From NCBI RefSeq assembly GCF_017309585.1, contig NZ_CP071321.1, forward strand, positions 1,054,001 to 1,118,000: 64,000 nucleotides of DNA. The letters run 5' to 3'. Shown here piece by piece: positions 1 through 10,607 of this stretch (positions within the stretch are counted from its first letter, which is position 1; every line of letters starts with the position of its first letter). This DNA comes from Nitrogeniibacter aestuarii. Its GTDB lineage: Bacteria > Pseudomonadota > Gammaproteobacteria > Burkholderiales > Rhodocyclaceae. Made by a program: the position numbers and the translations under genes. The notes under the pieces are model-generated. The model searched no databases. It saw only the letters and a program-made list of their open reading frames with translations, and was not told where the DNA came from.

Positions 1-1
1 T

Positions 2-154
2 ATCGAAGCGCAGTCCGGCGGTGTTGCCGAGCTGTCTTCCCTGCTCGCCGCCATTCAGGACTCGAGCCGGCAAACCCATGGCACCGCGGAGCACACGCGT
101 CGCGTGGCCGACACCCTGAAGGATCTGACCCAAACGGAGTATTCGTCGCGCTGA
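2..154 (+). CDS. C-terminal fragment of a probable methyl-accepting chemotaxis protein
   Basis: An open frame enters from the left edge and stops at TGA 152-154, giving 50 visible residues. The amphipathic heptad pattern (IxxLxxLLAAIQDSSRQT...AEHTRRVADTLKDL) resembles the last helix of a chemoreceptor cytoplasmic hairpin, where Gln/Thr/Ala-rich helices end in a 'VADTL' type motif. Only this tail is visible, so ligand-binding region and membrane topology are unknown. It lies 58 bp upstream of hypE on the same strand, a place where hypD is common in other hydrogenase clusters. The assignment is pattern-based and tentative; another long coiled-coil protein could end the same way. Confidence 0.5.
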   Translation: MEAQSGGVAELSSLLAAIQDSSRQTHGTAEHTRRVADTLKDLTQTEYSSR

Positions 155-212
155 CCCGATGACGAGTGGCCCCGGTGGCCACTGACGGGGATGTGCGGCC
201 ATAAAAAAGACA

Positions 213-1259
213 ATGAAGGAAAACTACGTACGTCCCCTCGACATCAAACGCGGTCGCGTCGATCTCTCCCATGGCGCGGGTGGTCGTGTCTCCGCGCAAC
301 TGATTCGCGAGCTGTTTGCCAGACATTTTTCCAATCCCGCGCTCGACGCCGGTGACGACGGCGCCGTTCTGCCGGCGCTCGCGCCCGGCGAGCGTCTGGT
401 CATGGCCACCGACGCCCATGTGGTTTCGCCGCTGTTCTTCCCCGGCGGCGACATCGGCTGCCTGTCGGTGCACGGCACGGTCAACGATGTGGCTGTGATG
501 GGCGCCCGCCCCCTGTATCTGTCGGCCAGCTTCATTCTCGAAGAGGGCTATCCGCTCGCCGATCTGGCGCGCATCGTCGAATCCATGGGCAAGGCCGCGC
601 GCGATGCCGGAGTGCCGATCGTGACCGGCGACACCAAGGTGGTCGAGGCGGGCAAGGGCGATGGGGTGTTCATCTCCACCACCGGCGTGGGGGCCTTGCC
701 GGCCGGGATCGACCTCTCTGGCCGCAATGCACGCCCGGGCGATGCAATTCTGCTGTCCGGGTCCATTGGCGACCACGGCATGGCCATCATGGCGCAGCGC
801 GAGTCCTTGTCCTTCGATTCCGAAATCGTCTCCGATACCGCGGCCCTGCATGGCCTAATCGCCCAGTTGCTCGAAGCGGTGCCGACCGTGCGTGTGCTGC
901 GCGACCCGACCCGCGGTGGCCTGGCCACTACGCTCAACGAAATCGCTCAGCAGTCTGGCGCCGGCATGGTGCTCGACGAGAAGGCCATTCCCGTGCGCGA
1001 GCAGGTCGATGCCGCGTGCGAGTTGCTGGGTCTCGATCCGCTCTATGTGGCCAACGAGGGCAAGGTGATTGCCGTGGTGCCGGCCGAAGATGCCGATGCC
1101 GCGCTCGCAGCCATGCGTGCGCATCCCCTGGGTGCCGAGGCGGCCAGGATCGGCGACGTGATCGAAGACAGCAATGGCTTTGTTCAGATCAAGACCGGTT
1201 TTGGCGGCAAGCGCATGGTCGACTGGCTCTCCGGCGAGCAGTTGCCGAGGATCTGCTGA
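213..1259 (+). CDS. hypE: Hydrogenase maturation protein HypE (carbamoyl dehydratase)
   Basis: 348 residues, full length for HypE. The AIRS/PurM-like N-terminal domain starts with DLSHGAGG (residues 17-24) and has the DDGAVLP nucleotide-binding segment near residue 48. The C terminus ends in PRIC, whose terminal cysteine accepts the carbamoyl group from HypF and is dehydrated to thiocyanate with ATP. With HypC/D this delivers the CN ligands to the Fe of [NiFe] hydrogenases in the cytoplasm. The stop codon overlaps the hoxX start by one base (TGATG), so the genes are translationally coupled. HypA, B, C, D and F are not in this window. Start ATG 213 is not preceded by a strong Shine-Dalgarno sequence. 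Confidence 0.95.
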   Translation: MKENYVRPLDIKRGRVDLSHGAGGRVSAQLIRELFARHFSNPALDAGDDGAVLPALAPGERLVMATDAHVVSPLFFPGGDIGCLSVHGTVNDVAVMGARPLYLSASFILEEGYPLADLARIVESMGKAARDAGVPIVTGDTKVVEAGKGDGVFISTTGVGALPAGIDLSGRNARPGDAILLSGSIGDHGMAIMAQRESLSFDSEIVSDTAALHGLIAQLLEAVPTVRVLRDPTRGGLATTLNEIAQQSGAGMVLDEKAIPVREQVDAACELLGLDPLYVANEGKVIAVVPAEDADAALAAMRAHPLGAEAARIGDVIEDSNGFVQIKTGFGGKRMVDWLSGEQLPRIC

Positions 1260-2967
1260 TGCGGATCCTGCTGCTGACGCATACCTTCAACAGCCTGACC
1301 CAACGCCTCTTTGCCGAACTGCGCGCCGACGGGCATCTCGTGTCGGTGGAGTTCGATATCGCCGACTCGGTCACCGAAGAGGCGGTTGCCCTGTTCGCCC
1401 CCGACGTGATCGTTGCGCCCTTTCTCAAACGTGCCGTGCCTGAATCGGTGTGGCGTCGGCATCTCACGCTGATTGTGCACCCGGGCGTGGTGGGTGACCG
1501 AGGGCCGTCGGCGCTCGACTGGGCGATCATGAACGACGAGTCCGAGTGGAGCGTGACCGTGCTTCAGGCCGAGGCCGAGATGGATGCCGGGCCGGTATGG
1601 GCGACGCGGGAGTTCCCCATGCGCGAGGCCACCAAGGCCAGCCTGTATCGCAACGAGGTCACGGCGGGCGCGCTGGCGGCCGTGCGTGAAGCGCTGGGTC
1701 ATGTCGATGACTGGCGCCGTGGCGCCTGGCAGCCGGTTCCGCCTGCGCAATGGCCGAATGCGCGCGGCGAGTGGCGTGCGCTGATGCGCCAGGCCGACCG
1801 CCGTATCGATTGGGCACAGGACGATACGCGCACCGTGTTGCGCAAGATTCGCGCAGCCGACGGCTTCCCCGGCGTGGCGGATGCCCTGTTCGGGGGGCCC
1901 TGCCATCTTTTCGATACGCGTGCCGGCCATGGCCAGGGCCGGCCGGGCGAGGTCATTGGCCGTTGTGGCGGCGCCTTGCTGCGTGCCACCGTGGATGGGG
2001 CCGTATGGATTGGTCACGTCAAACGCGGCGGCAGCGACGATCCCTACAAGCTGCCCGCGGCGCTGGCCTTCGCCGACGAGGCGGCTGACGTGCCCGAGGT
2101 CGAGGGCGTCGACGAGATCGACTACCGGGAGCGCGACGACGGCCAGGTCGGCTATCTGAGCTTCGATTTCTACAACGGCGCCATGGGCCCGGAGCAGTGC
2201 CGACGACTCGAAGCGGCGATTCGCCAGGCGGGTGAGCGGCCAACCCGTGTCCTCGTGCTCGAAGGCGGGCGGGATTTCTGGTCCAACGGCATTCACCTGA
2301 ATCTGATCGAAGCCGCTGGCTCGGCGGCCGACGTGTCGTGGGACAACATTCAGGCCATGGATGATGTGTGCCTTGCGATCCTGCAGATGACCGACAAACT
2401 CACGGTCGCGACCCTGCGCGGCAACGCGGGCGCCGGCGGATGTTTTCTCGCGCTGGCGGCCGATGCCGTGTGGGCGCGTGAAGGCGTGGTGCTCAATCCG
2501 CACTACAAGAACATGGGCAACCTGTTCGGCTCCGAGTACTGGACCTACCTGTTGCCCAAGCGGGTGGGCGCGGCGCGGGCGCGCGGCATCATGGAAGACC
2601 GCTTGCCACTGCGTGCGCAGGATGCCGTATCCCAAGGGCTGATCGACGCTTGCTTTGGAAACGATCTTTCCACTTTCGAGAGGGAAGTTTCGAAGCGCGC
2701 CACCGCCATGGCGTCCGATCCCGGCTATGCTGAGCATCTGAACGATAAAAAGGCGGCGCGCGAACGCGACGAGGCAATCAAGCCCCTGACCGCCTACCGA
2801 CAGGAGGAGCTGCAGCACATGCACCGCAATTTCTTCGGGTTCGACCCGAGTTATCACGTGGCGCGCTACCACTTCGTGGCCAAGACACCGCAATCGTGGA
2901 CGCCGCGACATCTGGCCATTCACCGCGAGATTGGCTGGCAGACGCCCGATACGGCGGAGACGTGCTG

Positions 2968-2968
<1 letters not shown>
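1259..2968 (+). CDS. hoxX: Hydrogenase maturation factor HoxX/HypX (CO ligand synthesis)
   Basis: 569 residues from the ATG that overlaps the hypE stop; the open frame extends further upstream, but only inside hypE. The N-terminal half resembles methionyl-tRNA formyltransferase (IVHPGVVGDRGPSALDWAI, about residues 72-90). The C-terminal half is enoyl-CoA hydratase-like, with a GAGGCFLALAAD oxyanion-hole segment and the NPHYKNMGNLFGSEYWTY signature typical of HypX. Known HoxX makes formyl-CoA from formyl-THF and decarbonylates it, giving the active-site CO under aerobic conditions. Presence of this gene therefore suggests hydrogenase assembly in the presence of O2. Its stop codon overlaps the hoxA start (TGATG). 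Confidence 0.95.
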
Positions 2969-4413
<1,445 letters not shown>

Positions 4414-4442
4414 TCGGCGCGGTCTGATGGATGTAAGGATGC

Positions 4443-4458
4443 GACCGGCATGCCGGTC
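4443..4458. repeat. 16-bp perfect palindrome between hoxA and the DUF302 gene
   Basis: GACCGGCATGCCGGTC is perfectly self-complementary. It lies 30 bp after the hoxA stop and 33 bp before the next start codon. No T-tract follows, so it is not a standard intrinsic terminator. It could be an operator for the DUF302 gene or an mRNA 3' stabilising hairpin. Confidence 0.5.
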
Positions 4459-4490
4459 CAACTCCTGTCACCCATCCAGAGGAGATCGAC

Positions 4491-4940
4491 ATGATCCGTT
4501 CCACGCTTGCCGCATGCGCCCTTGCAGCCACCGCGACCGCCGTTCACGCCACGGACGGGCTGATCACCGTTCAGAGCCCGCATTCACCCCAGGCCACCAT
4601 GGACCGCTTTGCCTCGGTGGTGGCATCGAAAGGCATGAAGGTGTTTGCGCGCATCGATCATGCGGCGGGCGCGGCCAGCGTCGGTCAGAGCCTGCGCCCG
4701 ACCGAACTGATCATTTTCGGCAATCCCAAGGGCGGCACGCCCCTGATGCAATGCGCCCAGTCCGCCGGTATCGATCTGCCGCTCAAGGCCATGGTCTGGC
4801 AGGACGACGCGGGCCAGACGTGGCTCGGCTACAACGACCCGGTGTGGATCGCGGCGCGCCACGGCGCGGCTGACTGCGCCGTGGTGCCGGCGATGGCCAA
4901 GGCGCTATCGGCCTTCTCGAGTGCGGCCACCGCCCCCTGA
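4491..4940 (+). CDS. Exported DUF302-family protein
   Basis: 149 residues. An N-terminal signal peptide ends around AVHA (about residues 1-20). The rest matches the DUF302 fold: SPHSPQATMDRFASVVASKGMKVFARIDHAAGAASVGQSLRPTELIIFGNPKGGTPLMQ is very characteristic. The family is widespread and its biochemical role is not established. A good Shine-Dalgarno sequence (AGAGGAGA) precedes the ATG by about 6 bases. It follows hoxA by 77 bp on the same strand but has no known link to hydrogenase, and it converges on the antiporter gene. Confidence 0.85.
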   Translation: MIRSTLAACALAATATAVHATDGLITVQSPHSPQATMDRFASVVASKGMKVFARIDHAAGAASVGQSLRPTELIIFGNPKGGTPLMQCAQSAGIDLPLKAMVWQDDAGQTWLGYNDPVWIAARHGAADCAVVPAMAKALSAFSSAATAP

Positions 4941-4962
4941 CGTGCCCCCGAGGGGGCTCAGG
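4936..4962. terminator. Bidirectional hairpin at the convergent DUF302/antiporter junction
   Basis: A GCCCCC-GA-GGGGGC stem is nested inside a CCTGA/TCAGG outer pair and includes the stop codons of both convergent genes. There is no T-tract on either side, so termination would be weak or the element protects 3' ends. Confidence 0.4.
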
Positions 4963-6199
4963 CGGATCTCGAATGGACAGCGCGGCGCACTACCGCGCCG
5001 ACACTGAGCCCCTGAACGAAGATCGAGCAGACCACCACTGCGTAGGTCAGGGCGAGCACGATGTCGCGTTCCGTGCCGGTCGGGATCGAAAGCGCCAGTG
5101 CCACTGAAATACCCCCGCGCAGGCCACCCCAGGTCAGCACCTTCCACGAGCCCTCGGGCAGGCGGAAGACCCGGTTGAACATGGCGACCGGTGCGCCGAC
5201 GGCCACCAGACGGGCAAACAGGGTGATCAGAATGACCAGCGCAATCGAGGTCGCCAGGCCCGGTGCGTAGTCGATGACCACGATCTCGAGGCCGATGAGC
5301 ACGAACAGGACGGCGTTGAGCATGGCATCGATCAGGTCCCAGAACATGTCCAGGTACTGGCGCGTGGTCTGGCTCATGGCGCGCTCGCGGCCATGGTTGC
5401 CCACGATCAGGCCGGCCACTACCATGGCCAGCGGGCCGGAGAAGTGCAGGTGGGTGGCCAGGGCATAACCGCCGAGCACGGCCGCCAGCGTGATGAGCAC
5501 TTCTTCCTGGTAGCTGTCGATGCTCTTGAGCAACTGGTAGGTGACGAAGCCGAGCAGCAGACCGAAGAGGACGCCGCCACCCACTTCCTCGGCAACCAGC
5601 AGACCCACATGGCTCGCATCGGGCGCCTGACCGCTGGTTGCGGCGGCGAGCAGGATGGTGAAGACCACCACGCCCACGCCGTCGTTGAACAGGGATTCGC
5701 CGGCGATCATCAGTTCCATCTGTTTGGGTGCGCCGGCCTTCTTGACGATACCCATGACGGCAATCGGGTCGGTGGGGGAGATGAGCGCGCCGAACAGCAG
5801 GCAGTAGATCAGCGGGATATCCACCCCGGCCAGCGGCAGGATGAAGTACACCGCATAGCCGACAATGAAGGTGGAGACCAGCGTGCCGACCACGGCCAGC
5901 GCGCCGATCTGCCACTTGAGCGTCTTGAGCTCGGACAGATCCACATGCAGCGCGCCGGCGAAGAGCAGCAAGGAGAGCATGCCCTGCATGAGCACTTCAG
6001 AGAAATTCACCGATTCGAGCAGTGAGACCTCGTATTCGAGCAGGGTGCTGACACCGAGGTGGTTGAGCCCGAACAGGACCAGTGACAGCCCCATGGCGAT
6101 CGCCATGACGCCGATGGTGGTGGGTAGCTTGATGAAGCGGATGTTCACGTACGCCATGAGCGCCGTGAGCACGAGAAAGATCACTGCGGTATCAAACAT
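4958..6199 (-). CDS. Cation:proton antiporter, CPA1/NhaP type
   Basis: 413 residues, almost entirely transmembrane helices, typical of a CPA1 sodium/proton exchanger in the inner membrane. Family signatures are GALISPTDPIAV, GESLFNDGVGVVVF (ion-binding Asp in the FND segment) and WGGLRGGISVALALS. It would export Na+ (or K+) in exchange for H+, but cation specificity cannot be read from sequence. It lies between the hoxA and hoxB gene groups and is read leftward. A terminator separates it from the upstream phosphate transporter gene. Confidence 0.9.
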   Translation of the reverse strand: MFDTAVIFLVLTALMAYVNIRFIKLPTTIGVMAIAMGLSLVLFGLNHLGVSTLLEYEVSLLESVNFSEVLMQGMLSLLLFAGALHVDLSELKTLKWQIGALAVVGTLVSTFIVGYAVYFILPLAGVDIPLIYCLLFGALISPTDPIAVMGIVKKAGAPKQMELMIAGESLFNDGVGVVVFTILLAAATSGQAPDASHVGLLVAEEVGGGVLFGLLLGFVTYQLLKSIDSYQEEVLITLAAVLGGYALATHLHFSGPLAMVVAGLIVGNHGRERAMSQTTRQYLDMFWDLIDAMLNAVLFVLIGLEIVVIDYAPGLATSIALVILITLFARLVAVGAPVAMFNRVFRLPEGSWKVLTWGGLRGGISVALALSIPTGTERDIVLALTYAVVVCSIFVQGLSVGAVVRRAVHSRSA

Positions 6200-6215
6200 G
6201 AAGGTCGGTTCCCCT

Positions 6216-6247
6216 GAAAAACAAAAGCGCCAGTCATTGACTGGCGC
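6216..6247 (-). terminator. Rho-independent terminator of the PiT gene
   Basis: Read on the minus strand: a perfect 9-bp stem GCGCCAGTC / GACTGGCGC with a 3-nt loop, followed by TTTTGTTTTT. It lies 57 bp after the phosphate transporter stop and before the antiporter start. Confidence 0.85.
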
Positions 6248-6303
6248 CTGCTGTTGCTGCTGCCCGGCGCGTGCGACGCAGGTCGATTACGCCGTCATTT
6301 TTG

Positions 6304-7890
6304 TCAGGGCAGCATCATGCCGCGAATCATGTAGAACAGCAATGCTGCCATCAGCGCCGAGGCAGGCACGGTGATCACCCAGGCCGCAGCAATACGCATG
6401 AGCTGCGAGCGTTTGACCAGTTCGTAGCGATACACCTGCTTGAGCGCCTTGCGTTCCTGCTTGGAGAAGTGTGCCGGGTCAAGCTGCGCCTTGGCCTGCG
6501 CCTTGAGCTCGTTGAGCATGGTGCCCTTTTCGGCCACCGGTGCCTTGTTGAAGCGCTCCATGAATGCGTCGATCGCCTGCTGGTCGCCCTCCGGGTGATG
6601 GGCCTTGATTTCGTCCTCGATGCGCGCGTATTTGCGCTTGATCCATTCGCGCAGGAAGCCGACCCCGAACACACCGCCCACGGCGATGTGGGTGGAACTG
6701 ACCGGCAGGCCCAGCTGGCTGGCAATGATGACCGTGATGGTGGCGGCCATGGCGATGCAGTAGGCGCGCGTCTGGTCGAGTTCGGTGATTTCGGACCCGA
6801 CCGTCTTGATCACTTTGGGGCCGTACAGGGCCAGGCCGAATGAGATGCCGATGGCGCCGATCATCATGACCCACACGGGGATGGTCGCTTTGGCGTGGAA
6901 CTCGCCGTCGAGTGAGCCGAGTGCGTCGACAATGGCCGCCAGCGGGCCGACCGCGTTGGCCACGTCGTTGGAACCATGGGCGAAGGAGAGCAGGGCCGCG
7001 GCGAAGATCAGCGGCACGGTGAACAGTTGCTTCACCCCGTTCTTGTCATTGGGCAGCTTGTTTGCCTGACGGGCGATCAGTGGCTTCACGATCAGGTAGA
7101 TCAGCACCGAAACGATCAGGCCATACACCACCGCCTCGCCGAAACCCACTTTCCAGATGGCCTTGAGCCCCTTGAGCATCAGGTAGGTGGCCGAGGTCCA
7201 CGCCATGATGGCGATGAGCAGCGGCACCCACTTGAGTGCGGCCTTGCGCATGTCCGAGGTGTAGGTGATGCGATGCTTGATCAGGTAGAGAAACCCGGCC
7301 GCAATCAGGCCGCCCATGACCGGCGAGATCACCCAGCTGGCGGCAATCTGGCCCACCTTGCCCCAGTTGGCCACGCCGAAGCCGCTCGCTGCGATGCCGG
7401 CACCGAGGACGGCGCCGACGATGGAGTGCGTGGTCGACACCGGCGCGCCCACTGCCGTGGCGATGTTGAGCCAGATGGCGCCGGCAAGCAGGGCGGCCAG
7501 CATCAGCCAGATGAAGGTTTCGCCGCGAGGCAGCATGGAAGCGTCGATGATGCCCTTGCGGATGGTGCCAACCACTTCGCCGCCGGCAATGAGCGCACCG
7601 GCCGCCTCGAACACCGCAGCGATGACCAGCGCCAGCCCCAGCGTCATGGCCTTGGAGCCCACGGCGGGCCCGACGTTGTTGGCCACATCATTGGCCCCGA
7701 TGTTCAGGGCCATGTAGCCGCCGACCACGGCCGCGGCCACCAGCATGGCATTGAAGTGGCCATCGATGCCGCGGGCAGAGGCGAAGAGCATCACGCCAAT
7801 GATGAACAACATCCCCATGCCGAAGCGGAACAGCTCGCCGCTTGACGGCTTGGTGGCTTCTTCTATCTTGCTGATGTGCTTGAGTTCCAC
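6304..7890 (-). CDS. pit: Inorganic phosphate transporter, PiT family
   Basis: 528 residues with about ten transmembrane helices and the duplicated PiT signature: GANDVANNVGPAVGSKAMTLG near the N terminus and AHGSNDVANAVGPLAA in the second half. Long cytoplasmic charged stretches (about residues 405-490) are usual for the PitA/PitB-like branch. It takes up metal-phosphate by proton symport across the inner membrane. The gene is divergent from hoxB with a 235-bp gap and ends at a strong terminator. Its position within a hox region is unusual. Confidence 0.92.
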   Translation of the reverse strand: MELKHISKIEEATKPSSGELFRFGMGMLFIIGVMLFASARGIDGHFNAMLVAAAVVGGYMALNIGANDVANNVGPAVGSKAMTLGLALVIAAVFEAAGALIAGGEVVGTIRKGIIDASMLPRGETFIWLMLAALLAGAIWLNIATAVGAPVSTTHSIVGAVLGAGIAASGFGVANWGKVGQIAASWVISPVMGGLIAAGFLYLIKHRITYTSDMRKAALKWVPLLIAIMAWTSATYLMLKGLKAIWKVGFGEAVVYGLIVSVLIYLIVKPLIARQANKLPNDKNGVKQLFTVPLIFAAALLSFAHGSNDVANAVGPLAAIVDALGSLDGEFHAKATIPVWVMMIGAIGISFGLALYGPKVIKTVGSEITELDQTRAYCIAMAATITVIIASQLGLPVSSTHIAVGGVFGVGFLREWIKRKYARIEDEIKAHHPEGDQQAIDAFMERFNKAPVAEKGTMLNELKAQAKAQLDPAHFSKQERKALKQVYRYELVKRSQLMRIAAAWVITVPASALMAALLFYMIRGMMLP

Positions 7891-8125
7891 GCGGCAATTC
7901 CCTCGATGCCCGAACGAAGGCGTGATTGTTTCAGATTTGAGACATGAAATAAATGCGTCATCTCAATCCCTTGGCCGGGGGACGCTGATCCCGTTCGAGA
8001 CGCAGCGACCGGGATGAATGGGCATCGCGTGGAGGCTGACCGGTCGGTTCGGGCAGGCTTCGAATGCTGCGGTGCGGCACGCGTCCGGGGCGACGTTCGA
8101 GGACGTCTGTGATTCAATAGCAATC

Positions 8126-9121
8126 ATGAATGTGCTCTGGCTCCAATCCGGTGGCTGTGGCGGCTGCACCATGTCGATGTTGTGCGCGGAAACGCCCGAC
8201 CTCCTGGGCATGCTCGCGGACGCCGATATCCATTTCCTCTGGCATCCCAGTCTCTCCGAAGAAAGCGGTAGCGAAGCGGTCTCGGTGCTTGATCGCTGCG
8301 TCTCTGGCGAGTTGCCTCTCGACGTGCTGTGTGTCGAAGGCTCCCTCTTGCGTGGTCCGAACGGCACGGGGCGTTTCCACATGCTCGCCGGGACCGGCAC
8401 CCCCATGATCGAGTGGGTCTCGAAGCTTGCAGCGCGGGCGCGTCACACCATGGCGGTTGGCACCTGCGCGGCATTCGGCGGGGTCACGTCCGGCGGCCTG
8501 AACCCGACCGATGCCTGCGGCCTGCAATATGAAGGCGCAACGCCCGGGGGGCTGCTCGGTGCGGATTTCCGCAGTGGATCGGGCCTGCCGGTCATCAACG
8601 TGGCAGGCTGTCCAACGCATCCGGACTGGGTCATCGAGAGTCTGATGGCCCTGTCGATGGGCGAAATGGGCGCCGAGGCGCTCGATGAAGTGGGGCGCCC
8701 CCGTTTCTATGCCGATCATCTGGTGCACCACGGGTGTTCCCGCAACGAGTTCTACGAGTTCAAGGCCAGCGCCGAGAAGCCGTCGGACATGGGGTGCATG
8801 ATGGAGCACATGGGCTGCAAGGGCACCCAGGCCCACGCCGATTGCAACCTGCGTCCGTGGAATGGCAACGGGTCGTGCACTTCGGGCGGTTATCCCTGCA
8901 TCAGCTGCACCGAGCCCGGCTTCGAGGAACCGGGCCACCCCTTCGCCGAAACCCCCAAGGTCAGCGGTATCCCCATCGGCTTGCCCACCGACATGCCCAA
9001 GGCGTGGTTCGTGGCGCTGGCCGCGCTGTCCAAGTCGGCCACGCCCAAGCGGGTGCGGGTCAACGCCACGTCCGACCACACGGTGATCGCGCCGGCCAAT
9101 CGAAAGACGGGTCTGAAGTGA
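8126..9121 (+). CDS. hoxB: Regulatory (H2-sensing) [NiFe] hydrogenase small subunit
   Basis: 331 residues. It begins MNVLWLQSGGCGGCTMSMLC with proximal-cluster cysteines C11 and C14, and carries later Cys motifs (GTCAAFGG, VAGCPTHPDW, CSRNEFYEF, CNLRPWNGNGSCTSGGYPCISCTEPGF) for three Fe-S clusters. There is no Tat signal peptide before the first cluster, as expected for the soluble sensory class (HoxB/HupU). The open frame could begin at 8018, but the extra 36 residues look unlike the family and 8126 gives the usual length. No clear Shine-Dalgarno sequence is seen. With HoxC it forms the H2 sensor that controls HoxJ. Confidence 0.93.
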   Translation: MNVLWLQSGGCGGCTMSMLCAETPDLLGMLADADIHFLWHPSLSEESGSEAVSVLDRCVSGELPLDVLCVEGSLLRGPNGTGRFHMLAGTGTPMIEWVSKLAARARHTMAVGTCAAFGGVTSGGLNPTDACGLQYEGATPGGLLGADFRSGSGLPVINVAGCPTHPDWVIESLMALSMGEMGAEALDEVGRPRFYADHLVHHGCSRNEFYEFKASAEKPSDMGCMMEHMGCKGTQAHADCNLRPWNGNGSCTSGGYPCISCTEPGFEEPGHPFAETPKVSGIPIGLPTDMPKAWFVALAALSKSATPKRVRVNATSDHTVIAPANRKTGLK

Positions 9122-9134
9122 GGGGCGAGCGCCG

Positions 9135-10595
9135 ATGAGTCGAACCGTTCTGGGCCCCTTCAACCGGGTCGAAGGCGATCTCGAGGTCAGCCTTGAGGCC
9201 GCTGACGGTCAGGTCAGTGCCGCCTGGGTGAATTCGCCCATGTATCGTGGATTCGAGCAGATTCTGCAGGGCAAGGCGCCGCATGATGCGCTGGTGATGG
9301 TGCCGCGCATCTGCGGGATCTGCTCCGTGTCGCAATCGGTGGCCGCCGCGGCCGCCCTGACGAATGCGGCAGGGGCACAGGTGCCCGTCAATGGCGAGCG
9401 CGCCATCAACCTGATGCTGGCAACGGAAAACCTGGCCGATCACTTCACCCACTTCTATCTCTTTTTCATGCCCGACTTTGCGCGCGAAGCGTATGCGGGG
9501 ACCCCCTGGTTCGACCCGGTGGCCGCCCGCTTCAGGGCGATCAAGGGCAGCGCGACGGCTGAAGCCTTGCCCGCACGCGCCCGCTTCTTGCAGATCATGG
9601 GCCTGCTGGCGGGCAAATGGCCGCACACCCTGACCATTCAGGCCGGCGGCTCGGCCCGGGCCGTCAGCGCGAACGAGCGTATCCGGCTGCTGTCGATGAT
9701 TCGCGAATTCCGCCAGTGGCTGGAGCGCCACCTGTTTGGTGATCGGCTGGAGGCGGTCTGTGCGCTGGAGTCGATCGACGACTTGATGTCGTGGGCAACC
9801 GGCGACGGGCCACGCGGTGCCGACCTGGGGCGTTTCGTACAGCTGTGCGATGCGCTCGACTTGCATACACTGGGACAGGCGCCGGAGGTGCCGCGCTACA
9901 TGAGTTTCGGCAATTATCCTGTCGAGGGCACGCCGGCCCTTGCGCGCGGGGTGTGGCACGCGGCAGCCCAGCGGCTAGAACCGATGGTGTCCAGCGACAT
10001 TGTCGAAGACCTCTCCCATGCGTGGATGGCAGGGGGGGGCGCTGCGCATCCGCTCAAGGGCAGTACCTTGCCGGATCTGGATAAAGCCGATGCCTACAGC
10101 TGGTGCAAGGCGCCACGCTGGCAGGGGCAGGTGGTCCAGTGCGGTGCCCTGTCCCGCCAGGTGGTGTCGGGTCATCCGCTGGCGCGCGACATGGTGGCGC
10201 GCGCGGGGGGCAACGTCATGAGCCGGGTGATCGGCCGCTTGCTCGAGATCGCCCGCATCGTGCCCATGATGGAACAGTGGACGCGCGCCCTGGAGCCGGG
10301 GGCGCCTTTTCACGCGTCAGTGAGCCTGCCCTCGGACGGCGAGGGCGTCGGCATGGTGGAGGCCGCTCGCGGGTCGCTGGGCCACTGGCTGGTGATCCGG
10401 CGCGGACGCATCCACAACTATCAGATCATTGCGCCGACCACCTGGAACTTCTCCCCGCGGGATGCCCAAGGCGTGCCGGGCGCGCTCGAACAGGCGCTGG
10501 TGGGCACGCCCGTCGAGACCGGGCGCGAGATGCCCGTACGCGTTCAGCATGTGATACGGTCTTTTGATCCCTGCATGGTGTGCACCGTGCACTGA
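9135..10595 (+). CDS. hoxC: Regulatory (H2-sensing) [NiFe] hydrogenase large subunit
   Basis: 486 residues. Active-site cysteines are in RICGIC (C60, C63) and DPCMVC (C480, C483). The protein ends at DPCMVCTVH, so it lacks the C-terminal extension that a maturation endopeptidase removes from standard [NiFe] hydrogenases; this is a hallmark of the regulatory HoxC/HupV class. It starts 13 bp after hoxB and ends 12 bp before hoxJ, so the three genes form one operon. It binds H2 at a Ni-Fe site and passes the signal to the HoxJ PAS region in the cytoplasm. Confidence 0.95.
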   Translation: MSRTVLGPFNRVEGDLEVSLEAADGQVSAAWVNSPMYRGFEQILQGKAPHDALVMVPRICGICSVSQSVAAAAALTNAAGAQVPVNGERAINLMLATENLADHFTHFYLFFMPDFAREAYAGTPWFDPVAARFRAIKGSATAEALPARARFLQIMGLLAGKWPHTLTIQAGGSARAVSANERIRLLSMIREFRQWLERHLFGDRLEAVCALESIDDLMSWATGDGPRGADLGRFVQLCDALDLHTLGQAPEVPRYMSFGNYPVEGTPALARGVWHAAAQRLEPMVSSDIVEDLSHAWMAGGGAAHPLKGSTLPDLDKADAYSWCKAPRWQGQVVQCGALSRQVVSGHPLARDMVARAGGNVMSRVIGRLLEIARIVPMMEQWTRALEPGAPFHASVSLPSDGEGVGMVEAARGSLGHWLVIRRGRIHNYQIIAPTTWNFSPRDAQGVPGALEQALVGTPVETGREMPVRVQHVIRSFDPCMVCTVH

Positions 10596-10607
10596 GGGCG
10601 GCAAAAC

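Noticed and set aside
1184..2923. 579-residue open frame on the minus strand
   Set aside because: Lies wholly antisense to hoxX, whose motifs are clear; long antisense frames are common in high-GC DNA and its sequence has no recognisable domain.
7891..8125. Sigma54-type promoter upstream of hoxB
   Set aside because: HoxA is a sigma54 activator, so I looked for GG-N10-GC; candidates near 7972 and 8080 have the wrong spacing.
8018..8125. 36-residue N-terminal extension of HoxB
   Set aside because: The extension lacks a Tat motif and any family resemblance; starting at 8126 gives a normal sensory-hydrogenase small subunit.
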